Shown: positions 46,004 through 56,521 of the stretch, piece after piece
How positions within the stretch are numbered: position 1 is the stretch's first letter
How the letters are laid out: the number at the start of each line of letters is the position of its first letter
Assembly: GCA_001939145.1 (NCBI GenBank)
Contig: LSRX01000297.1
Coordinates: 439,912-503,911 of the forward strand
Direction of reading: 5' to 3'
Length of the DNA: 64,000 bases
From: Symbiodinium microadriaticum
Taxonomy: Eukaryota; Sar; Dinophyceae; Suessiales; Symbiodiniaceae
Program-made: the position numbers and the translations under genes
Notes under the pieces: model-generated
Databases searched by the model: none
What the model was told of the DNA's origin: nothing
The model's input: only the letters and a program-made list of their open reading frames with translations

Positions 46004-46364
46004 TGACCCTCGAACAACGGCGCGGGTGTTCGCTAGTCCGCAGGAGCCGAACCCCAAAGGCCTGCAGGCCCCACTCTCCTTAGTTGTCGGTAACCTTTAG
46101 AGGTTTAGGGCTCATGGGGGGGAGAGGGCTTGGGGCTTATAGGGTTGAGGGTGTGTAGGATTTAGGGATGGGTTGAGCATGACGGCATGTAAGCTCGGAA
46201 AATATTCTTCAAGCAAGGGCTAGGCTCTCTGGCAAAAGCCGATTGAATACAAGCTTTAAGCCGTAGGGGGCACCAGACGTCGCCCACATGACCCGGGTGT
46301 TCCGGGTTGAAACGACCACCAAGGCGGTCTAGAAGAGCACGCTCCTCGCTTATGTCATCCCTAA

Positions 46365-46472
46365 ACCCAAGGCCCCTAAACCCTAAACCCCCAAACCCTA
46401 ACCCTAAACCCCTAAACCCCTACACCCTAAATACCCTAAACCCCTACACCCCAAATACCCCAAACCCTAAAC
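46365..46472 (-). repeat. CCCTAAA tract with AAATACCC units
   Basis: CCCTAAA/CCCCTAAA units followed by two ACACC(C/C)(T/C)AAATACCC units. Confidence 0.88.
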
Positions 46473-47439
46473 CGGCCTGCAGGCCTGAGGCTGTTTAAGG
46501 TTGCCGTTAGGGTACCAAGGTACCAACGGTTATCGGGATCAGGACTTCTTTCTAAACGAACATAGACTAGAAGCCCGTGCTTTATGGAATCAGGCGGACT
46601 TTCAATTCATGACCCTATACTGCAGAGTTTAGGAGCACAGGGTTTAGCGCTTTTGGATTCAGGGTTTGGGGACTCAGCGTTAAGCTGCGGACCCGGAAAG
46701 ATTGTGGAAGACCTCACTAAAGTTTTCCGTGTTAAGCTTTCTATAAGAGTTCTTTCCAGGTGGCTAAAGGGTTCTTGAAGGGATTGTAGAAGGGTTCTTT
46801 AGAGATTCTAGAAAGGCCTCCACAGAGGTTCTAGACCAGGCGGGCTCATCACCAGAAGCTTGAATACAAAGACTGGTGTCGCTTTTGAAGGGAGGGGGCG
46901 CCCTGTGGCAAAGCTTAGATAAGGAAAGCCCCCAAAAAAGTAGCATTGTCAGTATAGCAGTTGTTCAGAATAGTGCTAAGAATCATAGCCGTTACAGCAC
47001 CTTAATCTCAGATCCAAAGCCTCTAAACCAAAAAACGGAGCCCTACTTTTACTCAGATCCAAAGCCCCTAAACCCGAAAAAAAAACGGAACCCTACTTTT
47101 TTTTACAGAGACCTGCAGCAGAAGGCTCCTCTTCTGCATGTGCTGGGGGCATCCTTAGCTCCAGCTTTTGGGGTAATTTTTGGGATTTAGGGGATTTGGG
47201 GCTTAGGGGGTTTAGGGCTTTAGGGGTTTAGGGTTTAGAGGTATAGGGTTTAGGGTTTAATATAGGAGTTTGATTAAGAAGCCCTCGTTAGATGTATCCT
47301 GGGTCCTAATCTTTTCGGGGGATACTCTTGAGGATATAGGGACTCAGGGTTCCACGATGCGGGATCGAAGGTCTAGGGATTCGGACCCGATCTCTTAGCC
47401 CGGACTTTGGGTGCTCTTGAGTCTTCTGGGTTGTTGGTC

Positions 47440-47570
47440 AGCCTAAACCCTATAAACCCTATAAATGCTATAAACCCTATGAAGCCTATAAACCCTATAA
47501 ACCCTTATAAACCCTATAAACCCTATAAGCCCTACAGTATAAACCCTATAAACTCTATAAACCCTAAACC
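47440..47570 (-). repeat. CCCTATAAA tract
   Basis: About twelve units of the 9-base variant CCCTATAAA, a homogenised relative of CCCTAAA with an inserted TA. Confidence 0.93.
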
Positions 47571-47675
47571 GTGGGGCTGCGGTTTTAAGGCTTATGAGCT
47601 CTGCTTGAACCAACTTAGGAGCCGACTGTTGGAGACGAGGGTTCCGAGGCACTGCACGAATGTCTCGATTCAAAC

Positions 47676-47694
47676 TACCCATAGGCCCCTAAGA
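47676..47694. mobile_element. Solo family A end before a TTTAGGG tract
   Basis: TACCCATAGGCCCCTAAGA, then TTTAGGG units (47695-47736), then a further element starting with the same terminus at 47744. Confidence 0.82.
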
Positions 47695-47743
47695 GTTTAG
47701 GGTTTAGGGTCTAGGGTCTAGGGTTAGGGTTTAGGGACTACAG

Positions 47744-47822
47744 TACCCATAGGCCCCGAAGTAGTTCCTTTTTATGGTTTATACTTAGAATCCTATAAGG
47801 CCTACTTAGGGGCCCATGGGTA
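47744..47822 (-). mobile_element. Family A element, shortened (inverted)
   Basis: TACCCATAGGCCCCGAAGTAG, core on minus strand, then CCTATAAGG joined to CCTACTTAGGGGCCCATGGG and TA. The AATCCC...GGAA segment of the right arm is missing. Confidence 0.84.
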
Positions 47823-47893
47823 TATAGGTAATTTTCTAGATTAGGGCTCCTTGTCAAATCCCAAGATAATGCGGCACCCTTTTAAAGCAAAGC
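47823..47893. mobile_element. Family D element cut by the gap
   Basis: TATAGGTAATTTTCTAGATT, AGGGCTCCTTGTCAAATCCC and GCGGCACCCTTTTAAA match the first two thirds of 6080-6192. The rest is lost in the N run. It abuts the family A element on its left. Confidence 0.65.
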
Positions 47894-48015
47894 NNNNNNN
47901 NNNNNNNNNNNNNNNNNNNNNNNNNNNNNNNNNNNNNNNNNNNNNNNNNNNNNNNNNNNNNNNNNNNNNNNNNNNNNNNNNNNNNNNNNNNNNNNNNNNN
48001 NNNNNNNNNNNNNNN
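47894..48015. other. Assembly gap (122 N)
   Basis: Run of N starting inside an inverted-repeat element. Confidence 0.99.
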
Positions 48016-48417
48016 TATTGGCTGCGAAGTTTTTTTTTCGCCGGAGCAGTGTAGAGGATCGGGGAACTGAGGCTATCAGTAAGAGATAACCCTGGGTATT
48101 GCTCTAACTTACAACATCGATTAAGGCGCGTACTTAATGACCATACTTACGAACTCTGCTGATCCGCTAAGCCGCTAAGTAAGAGCTCGCTGAACACCCA
48201 GCCCTGCCAAAGCCGACAACCCTCAACTCCTGAACACAAAAGTCCACTGGTAAGTCTGGAAATGCCAAAACCCGACCTCAACCCGAAGGCCCCGTACTGC
48301 TTAGGGTTCAAGAATTTCGGACTTCCGGATCGATTGCTAAAGATTCTGACCCTCATAAAACCTAGCAAAACCATAGCCAAAATCCTACAAAGCCCCAAAC
48401 CCTGAACCCAAAACCCT

Positions 48418-48575
48418 AAGCCTCTACACCCCAAACCCCAAACCCCTTTGAAAACCCTAAACCCCCTAAACCCCTTAAACCCCTATAAACCCTAAATCCC
48501 AAACCCCTTTGAAAAGCCTAACCCCCTAAACCCCTTAAACCCCTATAGACCCTAAATCCCAAACCCCCGAAAACC
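48418..48575 (-). repeat. Two-copy 70 bp tandem of CCCTAAA-type units
   Basis: CCCAAACCCCTTTGAAAA, then CCTAAACCCCCTAAACCCC, TTAAACCCCTATA and ACCCTAAATCCC, occurs twice with few differences. Confidence 0.9.
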
Positions 48576-48639
48576 CTAATTAACCGCATTCGAAGGCTCT
48601 TCAGGTCGATCCGCGCAACATAGCCAAGAGCCTGCGAGA

Positions 48640-49265
48640 AGATGGAGGCTTAGGGTTTGGGGATTAGGGCTTATAGGGTTTATAGGGCTTAGGGTTTATG
48701 GGCTTATAGGGTATAGGGTTTAGGGCTTAGGGTTTATAGGGTTTATAGGGTTTAGGGTTTATAGGGTTTAGGGTTTAGGGTTTATGGTTTGGGGTTTGGG
48801 GTTTAGGGTTTATAGGGTTTATAGGGTTCAGGGCTTAGGGATTAATTAGGGTTTATAGGGTTTATAGCTTAGGGCTTATAGGGTTTATAGGGTTTAGGGA
48901 TTAGGGCTTATAGGGTGTAGGGTTCAGGGCTTAGGGCTTAGGGCTTAGGGCTTATAGGGTTTAGGGCTTATAGGGTTTATAGGGTTTAGGGCTTGGGGTT
49001 TATAGGGTTTATAGGGTATAGGGTTTAGGGCTTAGGGTTCAGGGCTTATAGGGTTTAGGGTTTAGGGCTTAGGGTTTAGGGATTAGGGATTAGGGCTTAT
49101 AGGGTTTAGGGTTTAGGGTTTAGGGTTTTTGGTTTGGGGTTTAGGGTTTGGGGCTTAGGGGTTTAGGGGCTTAGGGTTCAGAGTTTTAGGTTTTAGGGTT
49201 TAGGGTTTAGGGTTTAGGGCTTAGGGTTTTGGGTTTGGGGTTTAGGGCTTAAGGTTTCGGGCTTA
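48640..49265 (+). repeat. Longest TTTAGGG / TTTATAGGG block
   Basis: About 625 bp nearly free of other sequence: GGGTTTAGGG, GGGTTTATAGGG and GGGCTTAGGG units in one orientation. The high variant content shows an old or continually rearranged array, not fresh telomere. Confidence 0.95.
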
Positions 49266-49780
49266 GGGTTGAGGGCTTAGGGAAGGGTGCTGGAGACTCG
49301 CAGAAGACTCTGGGCATTCCAACTGAGGGCTCGTAAAGAAAAAGAGCTTTCTCTTTTCCGCAAATAAATCTGAGTCTAACCCCAAGATAGCCCAGCAACC
49401 TACGATTCAGCTCGAGGAGCTTGGCAAAGAGAAACTTGAACCCTCGACTCAACTTAAACGATGTCGGGACACTAAAACCTCTAGTGCAGGGGGCTTTAAT
49501 AATTTTAGAATGGGGCATTGCGCCTCTTTTTTTTATACTGGTCATAAGGAACCCTAAGGAAGAAGATCGGCAAGTATTTGGGCTTCATGGGGCTTCTGTA
49601 TCAAACATTAAAAATGCCCAAAGTTAAAACGAGGCCCTTCTCCACCCCAAACCCCAAACTGACACCCTTTCTAACCCTAAACTGACACGCTTTCTGTCTC
49701 GCCTCTGTGACCGCAGTGGCATCCGAACACCAGGGCTCCTGCGGCAACAGCAAGCTCTAGGCTTTTTTTTCCGCCGGGTT

Positions 49781-49840
49781 GCGGATTTTAGAGTCCTATA
49801 AGGTCATCCCAACAAGGAACTCCTTAGGGGCCTATGGGTA
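49781..49840 (-). mobile_element. Family A half element
   Basis: TTTTAGAGTCCTATAAGGTC, ATCCCAACAAGGAACT and CCTTAGGGGCCTATGGGTA are the right half of an inverted copy. No left arm. Confidence 0.75.
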
Positions 49841-49947
49841 GTTTAGAGTTCCATCTTAAGGCGTGAGCAGGTCCATACACTCGAGCCGCACTGCTTTCGG
49901 TCTGGTCTCGGTTGCGGGGCTGGGTTGAGCTCGACGGTTTCTATCTC

Positions 49948-49978
49948 TATATATATATATATATTTATTTATTTATTA
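49948..49978. repeat. TA/TTTA microsatellite
   Basis: (TA)n followed by (TTTA)n, similar to 11240-11270. Confidence 0.9.
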
Positions 49979-50038
49979 GGAATTATTTTTTCATGATTTG
50001 GGGAAGTATCCCCCATAACAATACAAAGGACCCTTTGG
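49975..50038 (+). repeat. Dispersed repeat E, copy 3
   Basis: CATGATTTGGGGAAGTATCC, CCCATAACA and AAAGGACCCTTTGG match copies at 7285 and 18172. The left part is missing. Confidence 0.7.
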
Positions 50039-50416
50039 CTTTGCTGTAGACACTGTAATGCTTTAGGATTTGAGGGTTAGGGCGCAGGGTTGTAGCGTTC
50101 TGCTTTAGGGTTTTGGGATTCCCTTGCGATTGCTGAAGGTCTCATCGTGGGTTCTGTGCGTGTGTTGGGGGCGCGGGGGGGGGCCGGGGCGGGTTTTGGG
50201 GCGCCGACTTAGGTGGGAAATAATCTACTGACTCTGACTCTCTTATTATCTTACTCTGCTTGCTCGTCGTAGTGGCAGTGCATGGTAGTGGTCGTTTCAC
50301 TAGCTACTACGTAGTCACCACTTTGATGGTACAAGGCTTCCAGGATTCGATCTAGGTCTTGACAGAGGGAGTGGAGGAGCTGCCAAGAGGACCAAGACCA
50401 AGACTATCTATGTATT

Positions 50417-50485
50417 CGGTTTAGGGTTTAGGGTTTAGGGGTTTAGGGTTTAGGGCTTAGGGTTCAGGGTTTAGGGGTTTAGGGT
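50417..50485 (+). repeat. TTTAGGG tract
   Basis: About nine units. Confidence 0.9.
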
Positions 50486-50585
50486 TTTCTGTAACTGTAT
50501 GCCAAGCTGGAAGAACACCCAGAGCAGGCTGCTACTTGCGGCGCCATCACCTATATCTTGCAACTTAAAAACTTTACAAACTTCG

Positions 50586-50705
50586 GTGACCCCCAAACCC
50601 TGCTCAAGCCCTAAACCCTAAACCCCTGAACCCTAAACCCCTGAACCCCAAAACCCTAAACCCTAACACCTAAACCCTAAACCCCTAAACATTAAACCCC
50701 CAAAC
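50586..50705 (-). repeat. CCCTAAA tract
   Basis: About fourteen units with CCCCTGAA variants, convergent with 50417-50485. Confidence 0.9.
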
Positions 50706-50925
50706 CCTCCGGAAAGACTGAAGCCCCAAACACCGAGGGCCGGAAAGCCCTAGAGCCCCCCAGAGGAGCCATAAAGTCAGGAAACCTTGGAGCTCTGAAA
50801 CGGTTGAGGGTTTACGGGTTTAGGGTTCAGGGGTTTAGGGTTTCGGGTCCAGGGTTTAGGGTTTTCAGGAGCCAAAAACCCACAAACCCTAAGAGCCCTA
50901 AAGCCCTATATGCCTACACCCGATT

Positions 50926-50967
50926 AGCCCTAAACCCTATAAACTCGAGGGTTTAGGGTTTAGGGCT
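50926..50967. repeat. Telomere-like palindrome centred on CTCGAG
   Basis: AGCCCTAAACCCTATAAA, then CTCGAG (50944-50949), then GGTTTAGGGTTTAGGGCT. Arms of 18 bp pair with few mismatches. Confidence 0.87.
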
Positions 50968-51040
50968 TATATAGCCTTAAACCACAAGAACCGAACCCGG
51001 AAGTCCTAAATATCCCTATGTAAACCCTAAGAGCCGAGGA

Positions 51041-51224
51041 TATATCCTTTGATACCCTAAACCCTAAACCCCTAAACCACTAAGCCCTTTAAACCCCTAT
51101 CCCCTAAACCCCTAAACCCTAAACCCCTAAACCCTAAACCCTATATCCTTTGATAAGGATCCTACTATTTAGGGTACTATACTGGGGTCCCCTATTTTGG
51201 GAAACCCCCATATATCCTTTGATA
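51041..51224 (-). repeat. CCCTAAA tract bracketed by TATATCCTTTGATA
   Basis: TATATCCTTTGATA occurs at 51041-51054, 51142-51155 and 51211-51224. The first two copies bracket exactly a block of CCCTAAA/CCCCTAAA units (51055-51141). Confidence 0.92.
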
Positions 51225-51289
51225 GGGACTCGCGCCGCAGCGGCGCAGGAAGCGGTCTCGCCGCTCTCCTCAGAGGTTTCTGAAGGTGA

Positions 51290-51530
51290 GCGGGTTTAAG
51301 GTTATAAGGTTATAGGGTTTATATTATAGGGTGTTATAGAGCTGTATAGGGTTTTATGGAGTTTTAGAGGGTTTTAGAGTTTTTTTTGGGTTTTGGGTTT
51401 GTAGGGTTATAGGGTTTAGGGTTTTAGGGTTTAGGGTTATGGGGTTTAGGGTTTTAGGGTTTAGGGTTATGGGGTTTAGGGTTATTGGGTTTACGGCTTT
51501 AGGGTTTAGGCTTTTAGGGTTTGGGGCTTA
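51290..51530 (+). repeat. GGGTTTTAG / GGGTTATAGGG tract
   Basis: Starts with GGTTATAAGG/GTTATAGGG variants and moves to a 36 bp period of GGGTTTAGGGTTATGGGGTT then TAGGGTTTTA around 51415-51510. Confidence 0.88.
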
Positions 51531-52055
51531 CACCAAAAACCATACGGCGTCCAGTTCTTATAGGTTTGATAGGGCGTGTGGTTTTATTCACAGGGTATAT
51601 TTTCGGGAACGCGATTTTGGTGCTCTATTTGCTACGGTCCGTTTTTTGTTGAAAATCCCAATTCGTAAGTGGGACGACATGCGTGTAGCTCCAAGTATAT
51701 GCATGCAGAACATGCACTGCAAGTAAATATATCGATATACCTACAATTACCTTTGAGACCTAAATCCCAAAGGTAAAACAACAAGCCTTAAACCCATACT
51801 ACCGTAAGAACCCTAGAGCCCTAAAGCATCCTAAACTGGGAGTTAGGATTAGGGGGACCCTTGGGGATATAGATCCTCTCAATAAGGTCCCTTTTGAGTG
51901 AGCCAGAAGTAGGGTTTAGAAGGGTCCCCTCTAAGGTGTCTCCCTAATACCACCTAGGATAAACCCTGACTCTAGACTCTTGTTCATCAATACATCGCTG
52001 AGGAGACCCCGGTCACCTAAGTGTGGGACCGGGAAGTGAGGCTGCACGAGTACAG

Positions 52056-52161
52056 TATGCCCATAGGCCCCACAGGCCCTAAGTAGTTCCTTTTTATGGT
52101 TTTTTTATGTAGAATCCTATAAGGTAATCCCAAAAAGGAACTGCTTAGGGGCCTATGGGTA
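52056..52161 (-). mobile_element. MITE-like element, family A (inverted)
   Basis: Full-length copy with a 9 bp duplication (CCCCACAGGCCCTAAG) in the left arm. Confidence 0.86.
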
Positions 52162-52232
52162 GTTGGCCTTGGACTCTGGAGAGGGAGAGACCTTCGGCGG
52201 CTCCACACTTTACGTGATACCGAAGCCTAAAC

Positions 52233-52326
52233 TACCCATAGGCCCCAAAGTAGTTCCTCTCTGGGATTACCTTATGGGATCCTAAATATGAACCATAAAA
52301 AGGAACTACTTAGGGGCCTATGGGTA
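52233..52326 (+). mobile_element. MITE-like element, family A
   Basis: Near-consensus 94 bp copy only about 70 bp from the preceding inverted copy, so the two could form a large hairpin. Confidence 0.88.
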
Positions 52327-52329
52327 AAC

Positions 52330-53320
52330 CCACAAGATCTCTGCCCTGAGACTGCAAGTTGGTACGATCCCCCACGCCCTTACACCTCTAAACTTAAAAG
52401 CCCCAAACCCTCACGCTCAACCCCATGATTGCGAGAAAACATCCAACACCAAACCCGCAACCATCACCTCAGAATGCCCCAAGCCCAGAAACCTAACCAG
52501 CATACAAGTTGAAGCCGCTAGGCCCCCAGCTCACTGTCCTTGGAACTAAAAGTCTCACCCAAGCCTCCGACTACTTATGTAGTCTTTAAAGACTTTAGCG
52601 GGGTCCCTACCTAAAAAACGTTAAGGTCGGCTACTTGGACACTTGAGGGTGCGTGAAAACACCCCCCACCCATTTTCTTGACGCTTGACATGGTTGTCGT
52701 GCTTTTACACTTTATCGTGTTACAGGACTTTGGGAGTGTATGATCTGAGCGAAGGTTACGAGGTACGAACATTCGTTATCGATTGTGTTTACTCTTATCG
52801 TTTTACAAGGAATTCGGTTGCTCTCAACGTACGGACGCATCTACTTTATAAGAGTTCTCTCGCGATTTTTAGCATTGAACCTTGACAAAACCTGAAGAGT
52901 CCAACGACTATAGGTTCTGCAGTCTGAAGCCCAAGCGTCGTAGAACCTTAGCAAGAGCGAACCTCCTTTAACGCCTAAATCCCGAGACCCTTCGACGGGA
53001 CAGACCTGCCTTGTAGCTACGAAAAAAAGGCTATTCCGTTGTTCCATTTACAGACTACAAGGACAACCAGGCGCTAAGACCCTATACCGTAACCACCAGA
53101 CTCTGCCGCTAGACTGAAAACCCTCATCGCCATAAACGTGATATGCCTCAAATCCGTATGAACTAAACGCTAAAGCCCAAAACCCTAAAGCCCTGAGGTA
53201 GTTACCCCTGCAGCTTCACCGTGAACACAGACTGGGCTGCTTGGGCAGCTCGCCTGGAGGAAAGAGGAGGTTCGGGCTTAGGGGCTATTTCGGGTTTAGG
53301 AGTGCAGGGTTTAGGGTTTT
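52330..53320. other. No gene recognised
   Basis: Largely unique sequence. A 66-codon frame at 52685-52885 (plus) has no recognisable motif. Confidence 0.45.
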
Positions 53321-53402
53321 GATTGCAGGTGTTTGGGTTTAGGAGTAATCTTTTTGGATATCAAGGTTTAGGCTTCTGGCTTCTGGGAAAGAGCTTTAGG
53401 GA

Positions 53403-53702
53403 TTATGGTTTAGCATTTTCAGCTTCGGGCGCGGAGCTTTCAAGCCAAATTTTAACATGCGGCTGTCGAGCTTCACACCCTCGGGCAAAGTTAGAAGCAT
53501 CATGTAAACCTCTGATTAATAAACTCCGTTTCTTTACCGGCGCCAGTGTGAGGATTCCTACTGCCTCCTTTTCGAGGTCAGTGCGCTTATTGATCAGGCG
53601 TCTATATGACTTCATGATCTCAAGTCGCACGACTAACATACTTGGTGTGCACATTTCTATGAGTGGAGTTGGCTGCATACTTGCCATGATGTAAACAAGC
53701 AT
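53403..53702 (-). CDS. Possible coding fragment, unknown family
   Basis: Ninety-nine open codons with protein-like composition. Charged helix-like stretches (RLEIMKSYRRLINKRTDLEK, then APVKKRSLLIRGLHDASNFA) are followed by an acidic end. The opposite strand is also open over most of this interval (53323-53694), so the strand is uncertain. It lies in a short repeat-poor stretch. No family recognised, and it could be a chance frame or a mobile-element remnant. Confidence 0.25.
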   Translation of the reverse strand: MLVYIMASMQPTPLIEMCTPSMLVVRLEIMKSYRRLINKRTDLEKEAVGILTLAPVKKRSLLIRGLHDASNFARGCEARQPHVKIWLESSAPEAENAKP

Positions 53703-54224
53703 CAGAGAAAAACAAGCATTGTTGCAGCAACAAATAGCAGATTACTACATACCCCATCGTCAGAAAGAGCATGCACGGTTCTGCCGTGCTCGTCTCTATC
53801 ACCCTTCGCAATTCTACCTTCTCTAATAGTGAAGGCCCAGGCTCTAAAATGCAAACTCGAAAACCCTCAAACCCGAAGCCGAAGCCCTACATCTTCAATT
53901 TCATCCTCGAATCCCCAAGCCCTTTGAAACCCCCTCAAAAAAATACATGCTAAAACCGGAAGTCCTAATATCTTAAAAACCTTATGAAAGCCACAGTGCA
54001 GTGGAACGACGAGCCGGAAAGGCTAGTCACAGGCCCCATCATCTTCATATTTCCACCACCTACGTACCTAAAAGCACCGCTTCTAGTGATGAATGCCCTA
54101 CAGTAGTAACACCCCGAGACCCTATGTCCTAGTTAAAACGATACAAACGCCCTTATGAGCCCCCCCTGAGAAGCCCTGGGAGGCCTGGCCTCAACTAAAC
54201 CTTACAAAGACCCCATAACCCAGG

Positions 54225-54335
54225 GGGTCCATATACAATGCGTTATACCATTATGGAATTAGGTCCCAAAAGACCATGCTTATCATGGTTGTTGGGGGGG
54301 GGGGCTAATTCCATACTAGCAGTATGTATGGACCC
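54225..54335. mobile_element. Unclassified inverted-repeat element
   Basis: GGGTCCATATACAATG...TATGGAATTAG on the left pairs with CTAATTCCATACTAGCAG then TATGTATGGACCC on the right, around a loop containing an 11-base or longer G run. Single copy in this window. Confidence 0.7.
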
Positions 54336-54486
54336 TCTTGGTAGCAACCCTACAAAGACCCTGTAGAACCCTATAGAATCCGTCAAGAAGCCCCAAACCG
54401 GACACTCTGAACCCGGATCCTTAAACCCAAACCCCCAACTAAACAGAATGGAACCCTGCGCAAAGCCTATAATACAAGATGAATAT

Positions 54487-54590
54487 TACCTGTAGTCTCC
54501 ATTGTAGTTCCTTCTTGGGGTTACCTTTTAGGATCCTTCATATAAAATTGGTGAAAACAAAAAAAAGGAACTTCAGTGGGGACCAGAGGT
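54487..54590 (+). mobile_element. Family B element, diverged right arm
   Basis: TACCTGTAGTCTCCATTG left arm and TTTTAGGATCCTTCA core. The right arm is decayed (CTTCAGTGGGGACCAGAGGT). Confidence 0.8.
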
Positions 54591-54599
54591 GTTTCAAAC

Positions 54600-55790
54600 G
54601 AAGCCTAGAAAACGCCCTCTTTTGGCAACCGAGCAGCAAGAGTTCTGCAGCCTCACTGTTGGAGATCGCCAGTCCGTCCGAGGTGCGCGTGGCAAACATG
54701 CCTTAGAGCCGGGTAGCCGTGTTAGAGGCTTTGGGTTTTGGGGTTTAGGCTCTAGGCTTGAACGGGCCTGTATTCATTGGAAAAGGTTGCTTTAAGACTT
54801 TCCTCAAGAGTCAAGAGGTTTAGAAACCGTCTACAAGGGCCACAAGGGTTACCTCATGGGCTACTATAGGGGCGGAGATTAAAGGACCAGGAGAATTAGT
54901 AAGTAGGGTGGTAGGGTTTAGGGTGGGGATTTGGGGTTTAGGGTTGGGGGTTAGGATTAGAATTAAGAGTGTTAGGGGATAGAGTGACTAAGGTTACTTT
55001 ATGAATGGATTTTTAAGACATTATCGTGTTTGGGGCATCTTCAGAAGATCAGGGGGCTGAAGAAGAATGGTTATAGGCTGAGATGTACCTTAAACTGCCT
55101 TAAAATGCGTTCAGATGCACATAACTGCTATACCCATTACGAGAATTACTTCCAAAAATTGAGGCCGAGGGATGTTCCGAGGCTCATTGGGCCTTAATTC
55201 GCTTTTCTCGGAAGATTCCTGATTCGGGTGCCAAGAGTCCGGTTGAGTCGATGATCACAAACGGGCCACGAAGGCTTTAGCCCCAACAAACCCTAAGCCC
55301 TAAAACCATCACTCCTAAATAATCCGGAATCCTCAAAACTAAAACCCCAAATGCAAAAGCCCAGAACCCCAAAGGCCTAAACCCAAATGGACCTGCTGAT
55401 CAAAGGGGAAACCTGCTGCCTGGACACTAAATGGAGGTTAGGGTTTTAGGGTTTCGGACTTGGTGGTTCGAAGGGAGTTAGGATGTTCTTACGGGTTTCG
55501 GGTTTCGGACTACAGCGGACTACAGCGTTTCGGGTAGATTCGGAAGTCGAAGATCCTTCAAAATGGCTTGGCAAGGATGATTACACGGTTGGGGGCTTCG
55601 GGTTTAGGTTCAGGGTTTTAGGGTACGGTTGTGTTTAATAGGCTTTTGGCTCATGGAGAGCACCGAAGCCGCTCAACAGGTCTGCAAAACACGCCGAAGC
55701 TCGTATGGTTAGGGGATTTTAGGGTTTAGGGTTTAAGGTTTAGGGGTGCAGGGCTTCCGGTGCGGACAGGGGCTTCCTTTCGGGCTTAGC
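54600..55790. other. No gene recognised; scattered TTTAGGG units
   Basis: Degenerate GGGTTTAGGG units near 54915-54960, 55440 and 55600-55620. CGGACTACAG is tandemly repeated at about 55507-55527. Confidence 0.5.
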
Positions 55791-56227
55791 TTCTGGACTG
55801 TTTCGGGAGAGCTAGGACTGGGGCCCGGGTTTAAGGTTTAGGGCCAATTGAGGGTTTATGGGGATCCCGTTTGTCGAAAACATGCTTGTTATTTGTGTGA
55901 ATGTGGTGTGTTCCTCCCCTGGGTTTCGGGCTTCTGTTGCTGTCCTGTCAAGATCCGGATAGCAAGAACCCACAGTCGTGAACCACTTCAACCCGCGACA
56001 GCCGGAGCGCCGCGCGAAGAGGGTAGATAGCAGTGTATGCTTGAAAAAAAGTGAACCTAAACCATAAACCAAGTAGTGTTGAGTCTTCCGGAAGTTGATC
56101 TAGCACGCCCCTACCTCTAACGAAATCTTGACTTGTAAGCACCTCTTGTTTTGTTATCGTGCCTGATTGCTATGGGATCCTAGGGAAAAAGGATAAGGGG
56201 ACTTTGTAAGAAGAGTTATAGGCAGGC

Positions 56228-56342
56228 TATCTATCTATCTATCTATCTATGTATCTATCTATCTATCTATCTATCTACCTATCTATCTATGTATCTATCT
56301 ATCTATCTATCTATAAATCTATCTATCTATCTATATATATAT
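56228..56342. repeat. ATCT microsatellite
   Basis: (ATCT)n with single variant units (GTAT, ACCT, ATAA), ending in (TA)n. Confidence 0.95.
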
Positions 56343-56355
56343 ACAACCCCAAACC

Positions 56356-56406
56356 GTATTTACGAAAACACCTCGCATCCCATTTACGAAAACACCTCGC
56401 ATCCCC
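56356..56406. repeat. Two-copy 24 bp tandem repeat
   Basis: TTTACGAAAACACCTCGCAT then CCCA/CCCC, twice. Confidence 0.92.
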
Positions 56407-56521
56407 TCTGAGCCTCTAGGTAGGGCCCAGGATCCGACCTGTTTCATGGCCCAGGCGCGAAAGATCAAGTCTTGCCGCTGGCTCTCTGTGCCTACCAGGC
56501 ACACTGCCCAGTCCTGCGTGT

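Noticed and set aside
51439..51726. Frame beginning GFRVLGFRV
   Set aside because: GFRV/LGFR peptides are translations of TTTAGGG-type units and appear wherever these tracts lie in one frame.
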